Assembly: GCF_000425385.1 (NCBI RefSeq)
Contig: NZ_AUDI01000009.1
Span: forward strand, 1-64,000
DNA from: Pseudoduganella violaceinigra DSM 15887
Lineage (GTDB): Bacteria; Pseudomonadota; Gammaproteobacteria; Burkholderiales; Burkholderiaceae_D
DNA: 64,000 nucleotides
Direction of reading: 5' to 3'
The first letter of the stretch is position 1, and every line of letters starts with the position of its first letter. Below the pieces are notes generated by a model. The model was not told the DNA's origin. It saw only the letters and a program-made list of their open reading frames with translations, and did not search any database. Below are positions 1-8,292 of this stretch, piece after piece. Made by a program: the position numbers and the translations under genes.

Positions 1-43
1 GCCGCCAGCGTTCAATCTGAGCCAGGATCAAACTCTTCAGTTC
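1..43 (-). rRNA. rrs: 16S ribosomal RNA, 5' end only
   Basis: The reverse complement of the first 43 bases carries the universal bacterial 16S start, including AGAGTTTGATCCTGGCTCAG followed by the betaproteobacterial ATTGAACGCTGGCGGC. The gene is read on the minus strand and leaves the window at base 1. The mature 5' end is placed near base 43 by alignment to the E. coli 16S start; it may be off by a few bases. Confidence 0.97.
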
Positions 44-270
44 AATCTCTGTTTTTCCGGTATTGCTACCGGAGGTCACTCACTCAAAATACTGACGAAT
101 CTCTTGCGAGATTACGTTTAATATATTTTGTGCGAGCGTTATAACGTATATTTTGAGCATCGGACCCGAAGGTCCGGGCATATCGTCAAACGCCCACACT
201 TATCGACTGTTGATTTTTAAAGATCGCTGCTTGTTTGTTTGACGAAGCGTTGTGTTCGTCAGCAGCAGAG
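44..270 (-). promoter_or_regulatory. rRNA operon leader with boxA-like element and three tetraloop hairpins
   Basis: This is the transcribed leader between the rRNA promoter and the 16S 5' end. On the minus strand it has a boxA-like GATCTTTAAAAATC (about 212-226), the usual site for Nus-factor antitermination. Three short perfect hairpins follow: 161-176 (6-bp stem, UUCG loop), 98-113 (6-bp stem, GCAA loop) and 57-72 (6-bp stem, GCAA loop, ending 14 bases before mature 16S). Such hairpins usually take part in folding and RNase processing of the precursor. The processing role is inference. Confidence 0.7.
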
Positions 271-277
271 AAGCGAG

Positions 278-306
278 ATTATGCGGTACAGCGTGCAACT
301 CGTCAA
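278..306 (-). promoter_or_regulatory. rRNA operon promoter
   Basis: On the minus strand TTGACG (301-306) and CATAAT (278-283) stand 17 bases apart, each one mismatch from the sigma70 consensus. An A-rich stretch just upstream (about 307-325) could serve as an UP element. The predicted start is near base 270, well ahead of the boxA-like element. No other comparably good promoter was seen in the 44-412 interval. Confidence 0.65.
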
Positions 307-382
307 CCCTATCTTTTTCTCGTTTCGCTTCGCTGAGTTGTCAGCGCTGCGTTGCGAGGGACAGAACTATAGCAAAGCAAAT

Positions 383-402
383 CGCCGCCCGCAAGGGCGG
401 CG
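383..402 (-). terminator. Hairpin terminator after the enoyl-CoA hydratase gene
   Basis: A perfect 8-bp GC stem (383-390 with 395-402) with a 4-base loop lies 10 bases beyond the stop codon of the hydratase. The following minus-strand sequence is T-rich (ATTTGCTTTGC) rather than a clean T run, so it is a moderate rho-independent terminator. It would shield the rRNA promoter from readthrough. Confidence 0.6.
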
Positions 403-412
403 CGAAAGATAA

Positions 413-1189
413 TTACAGCCCATCGAAATTCGGGTTGCGCTTCTCCAGGAAGGCATACATGCCTTCGCGCTGGGCCGGGGTACCGAAGCCCGCATGGAAC
501 AGGCGGCGCTCGTAGTTCACGCCTTCGCTCAGCGTGGTTTCGAAGGCGCGATTCACGCAATCCTTGATTTGCATGGCGACGGAAACCGGCATCTGTGCGA
601 TACCGTGGGCAATCTCCAGCACCGATTCAATCAGCTTGTCTGCCGGGACGACGCGCGATACCAGGCCGATGCGCTCGGCTTCCGCGGCATCGATCATGCG
701 AGTCGTCAGCAGCAGGTCCATTGCCTTCGATTTGCCGATGGTGCGCGGCAGGCGCTGGGTGCCGCCGGCGCCCGGGGTTACCCCAACCTTGATTTCCGGC
801 TGGCCGAACTTGGCGTTGTCCGCCGCGACCAGGAAGTCGCACATCATCGCCAGCTCGCAGCCGCCGCCCAGGGCGAAACCTGCCACCGCCCCGATCACTG
901 GCTTGCGCACTTTGAGGATATGCTCCCAGTTACGACCAATATAGTTGTCCCGGTGAGTATCCTGGTAGGTGTAGTCCTTCATCGCGGCGATGTCGGCGCC
1001 AGCGGCGAATGCCTTTTCGCTGCCAGTCAGCACGATCACGTGGATCGCCGGGTCTTTCTCGAACTTCGCGAACGCCTCGCCCAGCTCATTCATCATATTG
1101 TCGTTCAGCGCATTCAGCGCCTTGGGACGGTTCAAGCGGATCAGCGCTACCTTATCGTGCACTTCTACTAGCAGGTCCTGGTATTCCAT
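413..1189 (-). CDS. Enoyl-CoA hydratase (crotonase family)
   Basis: A 258-residue cytosolic enzyme that adds water across the double bond of 2-enoyl-CoA in beta-oxidation. The length is typical of short-chain enoyl-CoA hydratase. The oxyanion-hole motif FAAGADI is at residues 61-67. Both catalytic glutamates of crotonase are present: Glu112 in GGGCELAM and Glu132 in GQPEIKVG, the latter followed by GAGGTQRLPR. The start is supported by a strong GGAGGAGAG ribosome site a few bases upstream. The gene is monocistronic, with a hairpin terminator after it and a divergent UspA gene before it. The PaaF or FadB-like substrate range cannot be told from sequence alone. Confidence 0.93.
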   Translation of the reverse strand: MEYQDLLVEVHDKVALIRLNRPKALNALNDNMMNELGEAFAKFEKDPAIHVIVLTGSEKAFAAGADIAAMKDYTYQDTHRDNYIGRNWEHILKVRKPVIGAVAGFALGGGCELAMMCDFLVAADNAKFGQPEIKVGVTPGAGGTQRLPRTIGKSKAMDLLLTTRMIDAAEAERIGLVSRVVPADKLIESVLEIAHGIAQMPVSVAMQIKDCVNRAFETTLSEGVNYERRLFHAGFGTPAQREGMYAFLEKRNPNFDGL

Positions 1190-1305
1190 TTACTCTCCTC
1201 CGGTAGGTTAACTATCGGGCAATTGTAGCTGGTGTGGTCGAAGCGTGCGCCTTTGAATCAGGGGCAGACCTACACTGGATTGGAGAATTTGTCCGGAGAT
1301 TTGCC

Positions 1306-1743
1306 ATGTTCAAATCGATTTTGCTGCCCACCGACGGCTCGCAACTTTCGGAACGGGCAACCGTGACTGCGATTGACTTCGCGAAAATCCACGGTGCACG
1401 TATCACGGCCGTATCGGTAATCCAGCCCCTGCCCTTCGTGCCCCTCGCCGACGCCGCCGTGCTGCCCGATCCCGGCCAGTTTGACCAGGAGTTCCGGCGA
1501 GGGCTGCGAGCTGCTCTGGATAAGGTACTGGCCGCTGCCCGTGCCGCCGGAGTGGAGTGCGAGGCCGTGCTGGACGAGGCAATCAGCCCCTATCAAGTGA
1601 TCGTCAAGACCGCCGAGGAACGCCACTGCGACATCATCCTGATGGCATCCCACGGCCGCTCAGGCTTGAATAAGCTATTCCTTGGAAGCGAGACCCAGAA
1701 AGTCCTCGCCCATACGCATTTACCGGTGCTTGTGCTGCGCTGA
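1306..1743 (+). CDS. Universal stress protein, UspA family
   Basis: A 145-residue single-domain Usp protein, cytosolic, of the ATP-binding type. The N-terminus (FKSILLPTDGS) is the usual Usp beta1 strand with the nucleotide-contacting Asp. The C-terminal signature SHGRSGLNKLFLGSETQKVL fits the G-2x-G-9x-G(S/T) nucleotide loop, except that Ala replaces the first glycine. An in-frame start exists further upstream at 1234, but the ATG at 1306 has a GGAG site and begins exactly where the family begins. It stands divergent to the enoyl-CoA hydratase gene. Usp proteins usually respond to starvation or energy stress; nothing here shows the signal. Confidence 0.9.
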   Translation: MFKSILLPTDGSQLSERATVTAIDFAKIHGARITAVSVIQPLPFVPLADAAVLPDPGQFDQEFRRGLRAALDKVLAAARAAGVECEAVLDEAISPYQVIVKTAEERHCDIILMASHGRSGLNKLFLGSETQKVLAHTHLPVLVLR

Positions 1744-1802
1744 TCCTCCTGCCATTGCGAATTTGGTAATATTTGTAAAATTCGCAATTCACAAGGAGAT
1801 GT

Positions 1803-3437
1803 ATGCGGCACATCAGCATCCTGGCAGGGTTGATACTGGCAACATCCAGCGCCTCCGCCGAAAATGTCCATGTCACTGTTTACCTTGTGGCGCCCGATGC
1901 CCTGCAAGTCCGATACGAACTGCCGGCTACGTGCCGGCAGCTCCCGTTCGTCAAAACCGGCAGCGGCGCGGCGCAAATCCGCTCGCATTGGCAAGCCTTG
2001 GACAATTGCGGCAAGGCCGGCGGCGATACGCTTGCACGCGGCACCAAGACCTGCAAAGCCCTTAACTTCCGCGTTCCCGCCGCCAGCGATAAGGTAGCAG
2101 GCTACCCCGGCTCCTTCCCTACGGGAGAAGGGATTTACGCGCACATGTCGAATTACGCGGTGGAAGAGAGCTGCGGTGCGGTCAGCTACCGTTTTGCAGG
2201 CCCCGGCACCATCCTCACCGGGATGGCCAGGCATGAGGATACGGCTGCGGCGCTTGCCGGCTCCCCTGCACTGCTTTTCCCAATGCGCCTCCCCAAAGCA
2301 GGCACCAGCCTCGATTATTTCGATCCGGCAGTGCCGGCGGCTACGACCGCCCATATTCGCGAGCTGGCCGACCAAACCGCGCGCTGGCTCCACAATCGCA
2401 TGCCCGGCGCACAGTTCCAGCGCCCCATCGTCACGGCCGCTGTGGCAAAGGCGCCAGGGGATCCGAATGTGGGTGGCAGTTCCGGCGATATGCTGCACTT
2501 GGCGCTCTTCAATTGGCCAGCCGAGCCCTCGCCCGAAGTAATGCGCCTGGCCACCAAACTGGCCACGCACGAAATGAGCCATCGCTTTCAGATGCGCGAC
2601 GCAGTGGATGACTATACCGACGCGCGCTTGATCCACGAAGGCGGCGGCGAGTTTCTGCGCTGGATGGTGTCGCTGCATCATGGCTGGCTGACGCCTCAGG
2701 AAGCTGCAGCCGAGCTGGACGACGCTCTGGCGACATGCATGCTTACTGCCGACGATCGACGCTGGCACGATCTGACTCGCGCTGAAATCGGCAGCAACCA
2801 GCTTGAATATCAATGCGGGCTGGCAGCCTATGTCTACGCGATGGCGGCGCGCCAGGGTAAGGGCGATGCCATCGCGCGCATCGATGATTTCTACCGCCAG
2901 CTGCGCAAAGGGGCCAAGCCCGATTTTGCTCAGGCGATGGAATGCGGCGAACAGGCATGCAAGCCCAAGGTACTGCCCGCAGTACTGGACGGCGCCGGCC
3001 CCATGCGCCAGCAATGGGCAAATGTGCTCGATGAAACCGGGCTTGCGATGCCGGTCGCCCCCACCCAGCGACAGACCGATGCGATGGCGCTGCGGGCGAT
3101 GAGTAAGCTGATGCGCGAAGACTGCCAGGGAAAGGCCAGCATCACCCCGACCAACGGCAGCGTGCTGCTGGACACGCTGCCCGGGTGCACGACGCTGCGT
3201 AAGAATGTGGAGGTGGTACAGGTGGAAGGATTGCCGCTGTTCGGCGGTCCGCAAGCGCTGCCTGCCATGTCGCAGGCTTGCGCGGCGCGCCACGAGGTGG
3301 TGCTGGGACTGAAGGATGGCACGACAATGGCGATGCCTTGCCGTACTCCTTACAACGCCAGCGCGCGCATGTATGCCGCGGATATCGGCAAAATCATGCG
3401 CGCACTGGGCGTACCGCAAGTCCCGGACAAGCGTTAG
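1803..3437 (+). CDS. Predicted secreted zinc metalloprotease of unknown family (HExxH)
   Basis: A 544-residue protein with a short signal peptide (about residues 1-19, ending ASAEN). Near the middle is HEMSH at 256-260, followed 18 residues later by Glu279 in HEGGGEF. This HExxH-(18)-E spacing is that of gluzincin zinc peptidases, so His256, His260 and Glu279 are likely zinc ligands and Glu257 the catalytic base. Around this core the sequence is cysteine-rich, consistent with export. I do not recognise the family; it could be a distant M1/M61-like enzyme or an inactive relative. AAGGAG precedes the ATG. The stop codon overlaps the stop codon of convergent mltA by two bases. Confidence 0.75.
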   Translation: MRHISILAGLILATSSASAENVHVTVYLVAPDALQVRYELPATCRQLPFVKTGSGAAQIRSHWQALDNCGKAGGDTLARGTKTCKALNFRVPAASDKVAGYPGSFPTGEGIYAHMSNYAVEESCGAVSYRFAGPGTILTGMARHEDTAAALAGSPALLFPMRLPKAGTSLDYFDPAVPAATTAHIRELADQTARWLHNRMPGAQFQRPIVTAAVAKAPGDPNVGGSSGDMLHLALFNWPAEPSPEVMRLATKLATHEMSHRFQMRDAVDDYTDARLIHEGGGEFLRWMVSLHHGWLTPQEAAAELDDALATCMLTADDRRWHDLTRAEIGSNQLEYQCGLAAYVYAMAARQGKGDAIARIDDFYRQLRKGAKPDFAQAMECGEQACKPKVLPAVLDGAGPMRQQWANVLDETGLAMPVAPTQRQTDAMALRAMSKLMREDCQGKASITPTNGSVLLDTLPGCTTLRKNVEVVQVEGLPLFGGPQALPAMSQACAARHEVVLGLKDGTTMAMPCRTPYNASARMYAADIGKIMRALGVPQVPDKR

Positions 3438-4666
3438 CGCGCGACCTTAGGCAGCAGCACCCACATATTTCCGCGCTGTTTCATGCGGCCCGCCAGGTCC
3501 GCGGCTTCCGGGCCAAAGCCGAAGAAGAAGTCAAGCCGGATGGCGCCTTTGATGGCGCCGCCCGTGTCCTGCCCCATCACCAGCCTTTGCAGCGGCATGT
3601 CGCCTGCGCCGGGCAGTGTCGTGCTCAGAAAGATGGGGGCGCCGAGCGGCAGCTGGTTGCGGTCGATCGCCGCAGAGCGCTGCGGCGTCAGCGGCACGTT
3701 CAGCGTCCCCTTCGGCCCGACTTTCGGATCGGGCAGCTTCTCTTCCCTGAAGAAGACATAGCTTGGATTGGCATTGAACAGCTCCTGCCTGCGTGTCGGG
3801 TGGCCGTCGATCCAGGCCCGGATGCCTTGCATGGTGGCCTGCTCGGTGGTCAGTTCGCCTTTCTTTACCAGCCACTTCCCGATCGATTCATATGGGCGGC
3901 CATTCTGGTCCGCATAGGCAATCCGCACGGTTTCGCCATCGGCCATTTGCACACGCCCGGAGCCCTGCACTTCCAGGAAGAAGGCGTCCACCGGGTCGTC
4001 CACCCAAATCAGTTCACTGCCAGGCAGCCCTGCGCGGGCGATTTCCTCGCGCGCTGGATAGGGCACGACGCGTTTTCCCTTCAGGCGGCCGCGCACGCGC
4101 TTGCCCGCCAGTGCGGGATACACCGAACCGATGTCGATGATGACCATATCGTCCGGCACCTTATGCAACGGCGTCTGGTACGGACCGCCCTTCTTGCGCG
4201 CGCCGCGCAGGAAAGGCTCATAGTAGCCGGTAATCAGCCCGGTATTGTCGCCGTCCGGCGCGATGACCTGGTGGGGATCGAAAAAGGACTCGAAGAAGAG
4301 GCGGATCGCCTTCTCGCTGCCGGCGTCGACCGTTTTGGCGATGGCACAGGGCTCTTTCCAGTCCGCGCTACTGGCCAGCTTGGAGCACGACAGCATGAAG
4401 GCCGGCCAGGCAGCACGCAGGTCATCGCGGTCCCAGCCCGGCAAGTCCGAGAAACGGGCCAGGACGAATTCGGCCTTGGCCGGCGGTTGCGGCGCGCTTG
4501 GCGCTGGCGGCGTGACGGGAGTAACGGGCGCCGCCGGCTGAACGGGGGCGGGCGGTTCCGGCTGGGCCGGTTTTGCCGGCTGTGGTGGCGGTGGCGTGGT
4601 ACAGCCGGCCAGCGTCAAGGCGACGGCGGCGGCGCAAACGGTTAAACTACGGCGTGTCAAAAACAT
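3434..4666 (-). CDS. mltA: Membrane-bound lytic murein transglycosylase A
   Basis: A 410-residue lipoprotein: the signal peptide ends in the lipobox LAGC (Cys22), followed by a Pro/Ala-rich linker to about residue 60, then the MltA barrel domain and a C-terminal 3D domain. Family landmarks visible are ITGYYEP, the GSGRVQM segment and MGQDTGGAIKGAIRLDFFFG near the C-terminus with the conserved aspartates. The enzyme cleaves the MurNAc-GlcNAc bond of peptidoglycan, forming 1,6-anhydro ends, from the inner face of the outer membrane. No clear Shine-Dalgarno site precedes the ATG. It is divergent from a small membrane protein gene 12 bases away. Confidence 0.93.
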   Translation of the reverse strand: MFLTRRSLTVCAAAVALTLAGCTTPPPPQPAKPAQPEPPAPVQPAAPVTPVTPPAPSAPQPPAKAEFVLARFSDLPGWDRDDLRAAWPAFMLSCSKLASSADWKEPCAIAKTVDAGSEKAIRLFFESFFDPHQVIAPDGDNTGLITGYYEPFLRGARKKGGPYQTPLHKVPDDMVIIDIGSVYPALAGKRVRGRLKGKRVVPYPAREEIARAGLPGSELIWVDDPVDAFFLEVQGSGRVQMADGETVRIAYADQNGRPYESIGKWLVKKGELTTEQATMQGIRAWIDGHPTRRQELFNANPSYVFFREEKLPDPKVGPKGTLNVPLTPQRSAAIDRNQLPLGAPIFLSTTLPGAGDMPLQRLVMGQDTGGAIKGAIRLDFFFGFGPEAADLAGRMKQRGNMWVLLPKVAR

Positions 4667-4678
4667 GAGGTATGGTCT

Positions 4679-4780
4679 ATGTGGTATCTGATGCTTGAAG
4701 CGCTGGTGGCGCTGTTCCTGCTTGTATTCATCGTCTGGTGGACGCTGCCGTCCAAGAAAAAGAAGGACGGCGACAAATAA
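4679..4780 (+). CDS. Small single-span membrane protein (33 aa)
   Basis: A 33-codon frame starting MWYLMLEAL and ending KKKKDGDK. Residues 3-23 form one hydrophobic helix ending in FIVWWTLP, followed by a basic lysine-rich tail, the pattern of an N-out/C-in single-span protein. GAGG (4667-4670) lies 8 bases before the ATG. The frame fills the gap between divergent mltA and the convergent apaG stop, touching the latter without overlap. No function can be assigned. It is short, but the hydrophobic-then-basic layout and the ribosome site make chance unlikely. Confidence 0.6.
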   Translation: MWYLMLEALVALFLLVFIVWWTLPSKKKKDGDK

Positions 4781-5155
4781 TCAGTGCAGGGTTCGCGGCA
4801 GCGACAGCACGAACTCGGGAATCTTGGTCTCGAACTGATGGCCATCCTCGGCCACGCAGAAGTATTCCCCGTACATCGAGCCCTGCTGCGTGCGCAGCTG
4901 GGTACCGCTGGTGTATTCGAACACCTCCCCTGGCGCGAGCAAAGGCTGGTGGCCCACCACGCCAAGCCCGCGCACTTCTTCCACATGGTTGTTGGCATCG
5001 GTGATCACCCAATGGCGGGAAATCAACTGAGCCGGCACCGTGCCGGTGTTCTTGATCGTGATAGTGTAAGTAAAGACAAAGTTGGTGCGGTCCGGGTTGG
5101 ACTGCTCCGGCAGGTACTGGGTGCGTACCGTGACCGCAAATTCATACTGGGCCAT
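4781..5155 (-). CDS. apaG: ApaG domain protein
   Basis: A 124-residue DUF525/ApaG protein, a small fibronectin-III-like beta sandwich. Motifs include FVFTYTITIKNTG, the GVVGHQPLLAPGEVFEYTSGT loop and GSMYGEYF. The name comes from its linkage to apaH; a role in Co/Mg efflux has been proposed but its biochemistry is unsettled. An upstream in-frame ATG at 5170 would add five residues, but it has no ribosome site. The ATG at 5155 is preceded by AAGGA at proper spacing, giving MAQYEFAV, the family start. It is divergent from rpe. Confidence 0.92.
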   Translation of the reverse strand: MAQYEFAVTVRTQYLPEQSNPDRTNFVFTYTITIKNTGTVPAQLISRHWVITDANNHVEEVRGLGVVGHQPLLAPGEVFEYTSGTQLRTQQGSMYGEYFCVAEDGHQFETKIPEFVLSLPRTLH

Positions 5156-5257
5156 AAGGGTTTCCTTCATAACAATTGGGCAATTCTAGTCCAAGCAAAG
5201 GGACACCGTCCGCACACCAGCGTAAAATAACGCATCTTTTTTACCAGCCGACCAGCC

Positions 5258-5923
5258 ATGACCACTTTCCGTATCGCTCCGAGCATCCTGTCCGCCGACT
5301 TCGCCCGCCTGGGTGAAGAGGTTCGCAACGTTGTTGCCGCAGGCGCCGACATCATCCACTTCGACGTAATGGATAACCACTACGTGCCGAACCTGACCGT
5401 CGGCCCGCTGGTATGCCAGGCGATCCGCCCGCACGTGCAAGTTCCGATCGATGTGCACCTGATGGTCAAACCGGTCGACCGCATCATCCCCGACTTCGCC
5501 AAGGCCGGCGCCAACATCATCACCTTCCATCCGGAAGCATCGGACCATATCGACCGCTCGCTGCAGCTGATCCGCGATAACGGCTGCAAGGCAGGCCTGG
5601 TCTTCAACCCGGCCACGCCACTGAGCTACCTGGACCACGTGATGGACAAGATCGACATGATTCTGATCATGTCGGTGAACCCCGGCTTTGGCGGCCAGTC
5701 GTTCATCCCGCAAGCCTTGAAGAAGATTGCCGAAGCGCGCCGCCGCATCGACGAATCCGGCCGCGACATCATGCTGGAAGTGGACGGCGGCATCAAGGTC
5801 GACAATATCAAGGCCGCCGCGGAAGCGGGCGCCGACACCTTCGTTGCCGGTTCGGCGATCTTCGGCCAGCCTGACTACAAGGCCGTGATCGACGCGATGC
5901 GCACCCAACTGGCTTCGCTGTAA
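5258..5923 (+). CDS. rpe: Ribulose-phosphate 3-epimerase
   Basis: A 221-residue TIM-barrel enzyme that interconverts D-ribulose 5-phosphate and D-xylulose 5-phosphate in the pentose phosphate pathway. The metal and catalytic residues are in place: Ser9 in APSIL, His34 and Asp36 in IHFDVMD, His68 in FHPEAS, and the Asp of LEVDGGI. The phosphate-binding loop ([12 protein letters not shown]) is near the C-terminus. It is the first gene of the rpe-gph-trp block; gph starts four bases after its stop. Confidence 0.97.
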   Translation: MTTFRIAPSILSADFARLGEEVRNVVAAGADIIHFDVMDNHYVPNLTVGPLVCQAIRPHVQVPIDVHLMVKPVDRIIPDFAKAGANIITFHPEASDHIDRSLQLIRDNGCKAGLVFNPATPLSYLDHVMDKIDMILIMSVNPGFGGQSFIPQALKKIAEARRRIDESGRDIMLEVDGGIKVDNIKAAAEAGADTFVAGSAIFGQPDYKAVIDAMRTQLASL

Positions 5924-5927
5924 TCGT

Positions 5928-6614
5928 ATGGCGGCGGTCCTGCGCGGCGTAAGGGCCGCCATTATTGACCTCGACGGCACCATGCTCGACACCATGCCGG
6001 ACTTCGAGGTGGCCATCAACCTGATGCGCGAAGAACTCGGCCTGGCGCCCATCGGCGTGGCGCAGATCGAACTGATGGTCGGCAAAGGCTCCGAAAACCT
6101 GGTGCGGCGGGTGCTTGCCCTGGACTTCGACGAGGCCGGCGTGGAGCGCATGTTCGCCCAGGCGATGGAGGCGTATCAGCGCCATTACCTGGTGGTCAAC
6201 GGCCGCCACAGCGCGGTGTATGCCGACGTGATGGCGGGCCTGCAGGCGATGAAGACCAACGGCTTGCGCCTGGCCTGCGTTACCAACAAGCCGATCGCCT
6301 TCGCCAAACCGCTGCTCGCCCTGAAGGGGCTGGACGGCTACTTCGAAGTGCTGTTCGGCGGCGATTCCTTCGAAAAGAAGAAACCCCACCCCATGCCGCT
6401 GCTGAAGGCCTGCGAACATTTCGGCCTGCCGCCCGCCCAAGTGGTGGCCATCGGCGACTCTTCAAACGACGCGGAAGCGGCCCGCGCGGCCGGCTGCCCA
6501 GTGCTCACGGTGCCATATGGTTATAACCACGGCGTGGGTATACACGAAACAGATTCCGATGGTATAGTTGACACGCTTCTTCATGCAGCCGATCTAATCG
6601 CAAACGCAAACTAA
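5928..6614 (+). CDS. gph: Phosphoglycolate phosphatase (HAD family)
   Basis: A 228-residue HAD-superfamily phosphatase with the nucleophile motif DLDGTMLDT (Asp14, Asp16), motif II in CVTNKP, the Lys of KKKPHPMPL and the metal-binding GDSSNDAEAARAAG. The alpha-helical cap between motifs I and II fits Gph, which dephosphorylates 2-phosphoglycolate. It is almost certainly cotranscribed with rpe. Its stop codon TAA is directly followed by the ATG of the trp leader peptide, and a likely trp promoter sits inside its last 50 bases. Confidence 0.93.
   Translation: MAAVLRGVRAAIIDLDGTMLDTMPDFEVAINLMREELGLAPIGVAQIELMVGKGSENLVRRVLALDFDEAGVERMFAQAMEAYQRHYLVVNGRHSAVYADVMAGLQAMKTNGLRLACVTNKPIAFAKPLLALKGLDGYFEVLFGGDSFEKKKPHPMPLLKACEHFGLPPAQVVAIGDSSNDAEAARAAGCPVLTVPYGYNHGVGIHETDSDGIVDTLLHAADLIANAN
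6568..6598 (+). promoter_or_regulatory. Candidate trp promoter inside the 3' end of gph
   Basis: A perfect TTGACA (6568-6573) is followed by TCTAAT (6593-6598), five of six bases matching TATAAT, at a long 19-base spacing. Transcription would begin about ten bases before the leader-peptide ATG at 6615. The spacing is suboptimal, so readthrough from rpe-gph may contribute instead. Confidence 0.45.
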
Positions 6615-6692
6615 ATGTTTCTCAACAAAAGACACAATGTAACCCACCGGGGCTCGATTGAGGCCTGGCTGTGGCGACGCTGGCAATCGTGA
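6615..6692 (+). CDS. trpL: trp operon leader peptide
   Basis: A 25-codon frame directly behind the gph stop codon. It ends WLWRRWQS, so Trp is residue 18, 20 and 23, three of the last eight codons. Tryptophan is rare in ordinary peptides, and the frame sits just before a GC hairpin with a T run and 100 bases before trpE. This is the standard design of a ribosome-sensed attenuator: low charged tRNA-Trp stalls the ribosome on these codons and lets transcription continue. There is no good Shine-Dalgarno site, so translation may be coupled to gph termination or start on a very short 5' end. Confidence 0.8.
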   Translation: MFLNKRHNVTHRGSIEAWLWRRWQS

Positions 6693-6748
6693 CCTAGTCC
6701 CTGATTGCTGTCGGCGCACGTGCGTGTCATTGCTCCGGCAGGTTTTTT
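6681..6748 (+). promoter_or_regulatory. trp transcription attenuator
   Basis: The terminator arm pairs 6708-6714 (CTGTCGG) with 6735-6741 (CCGGCAG), seven pairs including one G-U, and is followed by six T at 6743-6748. The loop holds a second small palindrome (GCACGTGC). A competing upstream helix pairs 6683-6688 (GCAATC, overlapping the third Trp codon) with 6703-6708 (GATTGC). I could not settle the antiterminator pairing by hand. The terminator plus the Trp-rich leader support tryptophan-dependent attenuation of trpE. Confidence 0.72.
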
Positions 6749-6794
6749 GTAACCTTCCCGCCACCACCACATCCACGGCGGAACGGAGAGACAC

Positions 6795-8291
6795 ATGACC
6801 GAACTCGAATTCAAATCCCTGGCCGCGGAAGGCTACAACCGCATCCCATTGATCGCGGAAGCTTTCGCCGACCTGGAAACCCCGCTCACCCTGTACCTCA
6901 AGCTGGCCCAGACCCAGAACTACGGCAAGAACACCTTCCTGCTGGAGTCCGTGGTGGGCGGCGAGCGCTTCGGGCGCTACTCCTTCATCGGCCTGCCTGC
7001 CAACACCATCCTGCGCAGCAGCGGCAAACTGACCGAAATCCTCAAGAACGGCAAGGTGATCGAGAGCCACGAAGGCAATCCGCTTGAATTCATCGAGCAA
7101 TACCAGGCGCGCTTCAAAGTCGCCGTGCGTCCTGGCATGCCGCGCTTCTGCGGCGGCCTGGCCGGCTACTTCGGCTACGACACGGTGCGCCATATCGAAA
7201 AGACGCTGGCGAAAACCAAGCCGAAGGACGACCTGGGCCTGCCGGAAATCCAGTTGATGGTGACCGAGGAGCTGGCCGTCATCGACAACCTGTCCGGCAA
7301 GCTGTACCTGATCGTCTATGCCGATCCGACGCAGCCGGAAGCCTACTCCAAAGCGCGCCAGCGCCTGAAGGACCTGCGCGCCCTGCTGCGCCGCGGCGTC
7401 GACGCGCCGGTGACCACGCCGTCGGTGCGTACGGAAATCATCCGCGACTTCGCCAAAGAAGACTACCTGAAGGCCGTCGCCAAAGCACACGAATACATCC
7501 TGGCCGGCGACCTGATGCAGGTGCAGATCGGCCAGCGCATCCGCAAGCCTTATGTGGATTCGCCGCTCACGCTATACCGTTCGCTGCGTTCGCTGAACCC
7601 GTCGCCGTATATGTACTTCTACAATTTCGGCGATATGCAGATCGTCGGCGCGTCGCCGGAAATCCTGGTGCGCAACGAGACCCTGCCGGACGGCGAGAAG
7701 AAGGTCACGCTGCGTCCGATTGCCGGCACCCGTCCGCGCGGCAGCACGCCGGAGCGCGATGCGGCGCTGGCCGAAGAGCTGCTGAACGATCCGAAGGAAA
7801 TCGCGGAACACGTGATGCTGATCGACCTCGCGCGCAATGACCTAGGCCGCATCTCCGAAACCGGCAGCGTGAAGCTGACCGACAAGATGGTGATCGAGAA
7901 GTACTCGCACGTGCAGCACATCGTCTCCAACGTGGAGGGCAAGCTGAAGAAAGGCATGTCCAACCTGGACGTGCTGCGCGCAACCTTCCCCGCCGGCACC
8001 CTGACCGGCGCGCCGAAAGTACGGGCGATGGAGATCATCGACGAACTGGAAATCTGCAAGCGCGGCATCTACGGCGGCGCCTGCGGCTACCTGTCCTTCG
8101 GCGGCGAAATGGACGTGGCGATCGCCATCCGCACCGGCGTGATCAAGGACGGCATGCTGTACGTGCAGGCCGCCGCCGGCATTGTCGCCGACTCGATACC
8201 GGAAATGGAATGGCAGGAAACTGAAAACAAGGCGCGTGCCGTGCTGCGCGCGGCCGAGCAAGTACAAGATGGCCTGGATGGGGAGTTCTGA
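6795..8291 (+). CDS. trpE: Anthranilate synthase component I
   Basis: A 498-residue chorismate-utilising enzyme that makes anthranilate from chorismate with ammonia supplied by TrpG. The tryptophan feedback pocket motif LLES is in the N-terminal part ([20 protein letters not shown]). Catalytic-domain landmarks are [21 protein letters not shown] and [27 protein letters not shown] precedes the ATG. Expression is probably controlled by the attenuator upstream. trpG follows after one base, so the two subunits are translationally linked. Confidence 0.97.
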   Translation: MTELEFKSLAAEGYNRIPLIAEAFADLETPLTLYLKLAQTQNYGKNTFLLESVVGGERFGRYSFIGLPANTILRSSGKLTEILKNGKVIESHEGNPLEFIEQYQARFKVAVRPGMPRFCGGLAGYFGYDTVRHIEKTLAKTKPKDDLGLPEIQLMVTEELAVIDNLSGKLYLIVYADPTQPEAYSKARQRLKDLRALLRRGVDAPVTTPSVRTEIIRDFAKEDYLKAVAKAHEYILAGDLMQVQIGQRIRKPYVDSPLTLYRSLRSLNPSPYMYFYNFGDMQIVGASPEILVRNETLPDGEKKVTLRPIAGTRPRGSTPERDAALAEELLNDPKEIAEHVMLIDLARNDLGRISETGSVKLTDKMVIEKYSHVQHIVSNVEGKLKKGMSNLDVLRATFPAGTLTGAPKVRAMEIIDELEICKRGIYGGACGYLSFGGEMDVAIAIRTGVIKDGMLYVQAAAGIVADSIPEMEWQETENKARAVLRAAEQVQDGLDGEF

Positions 8292-8292
8292 A

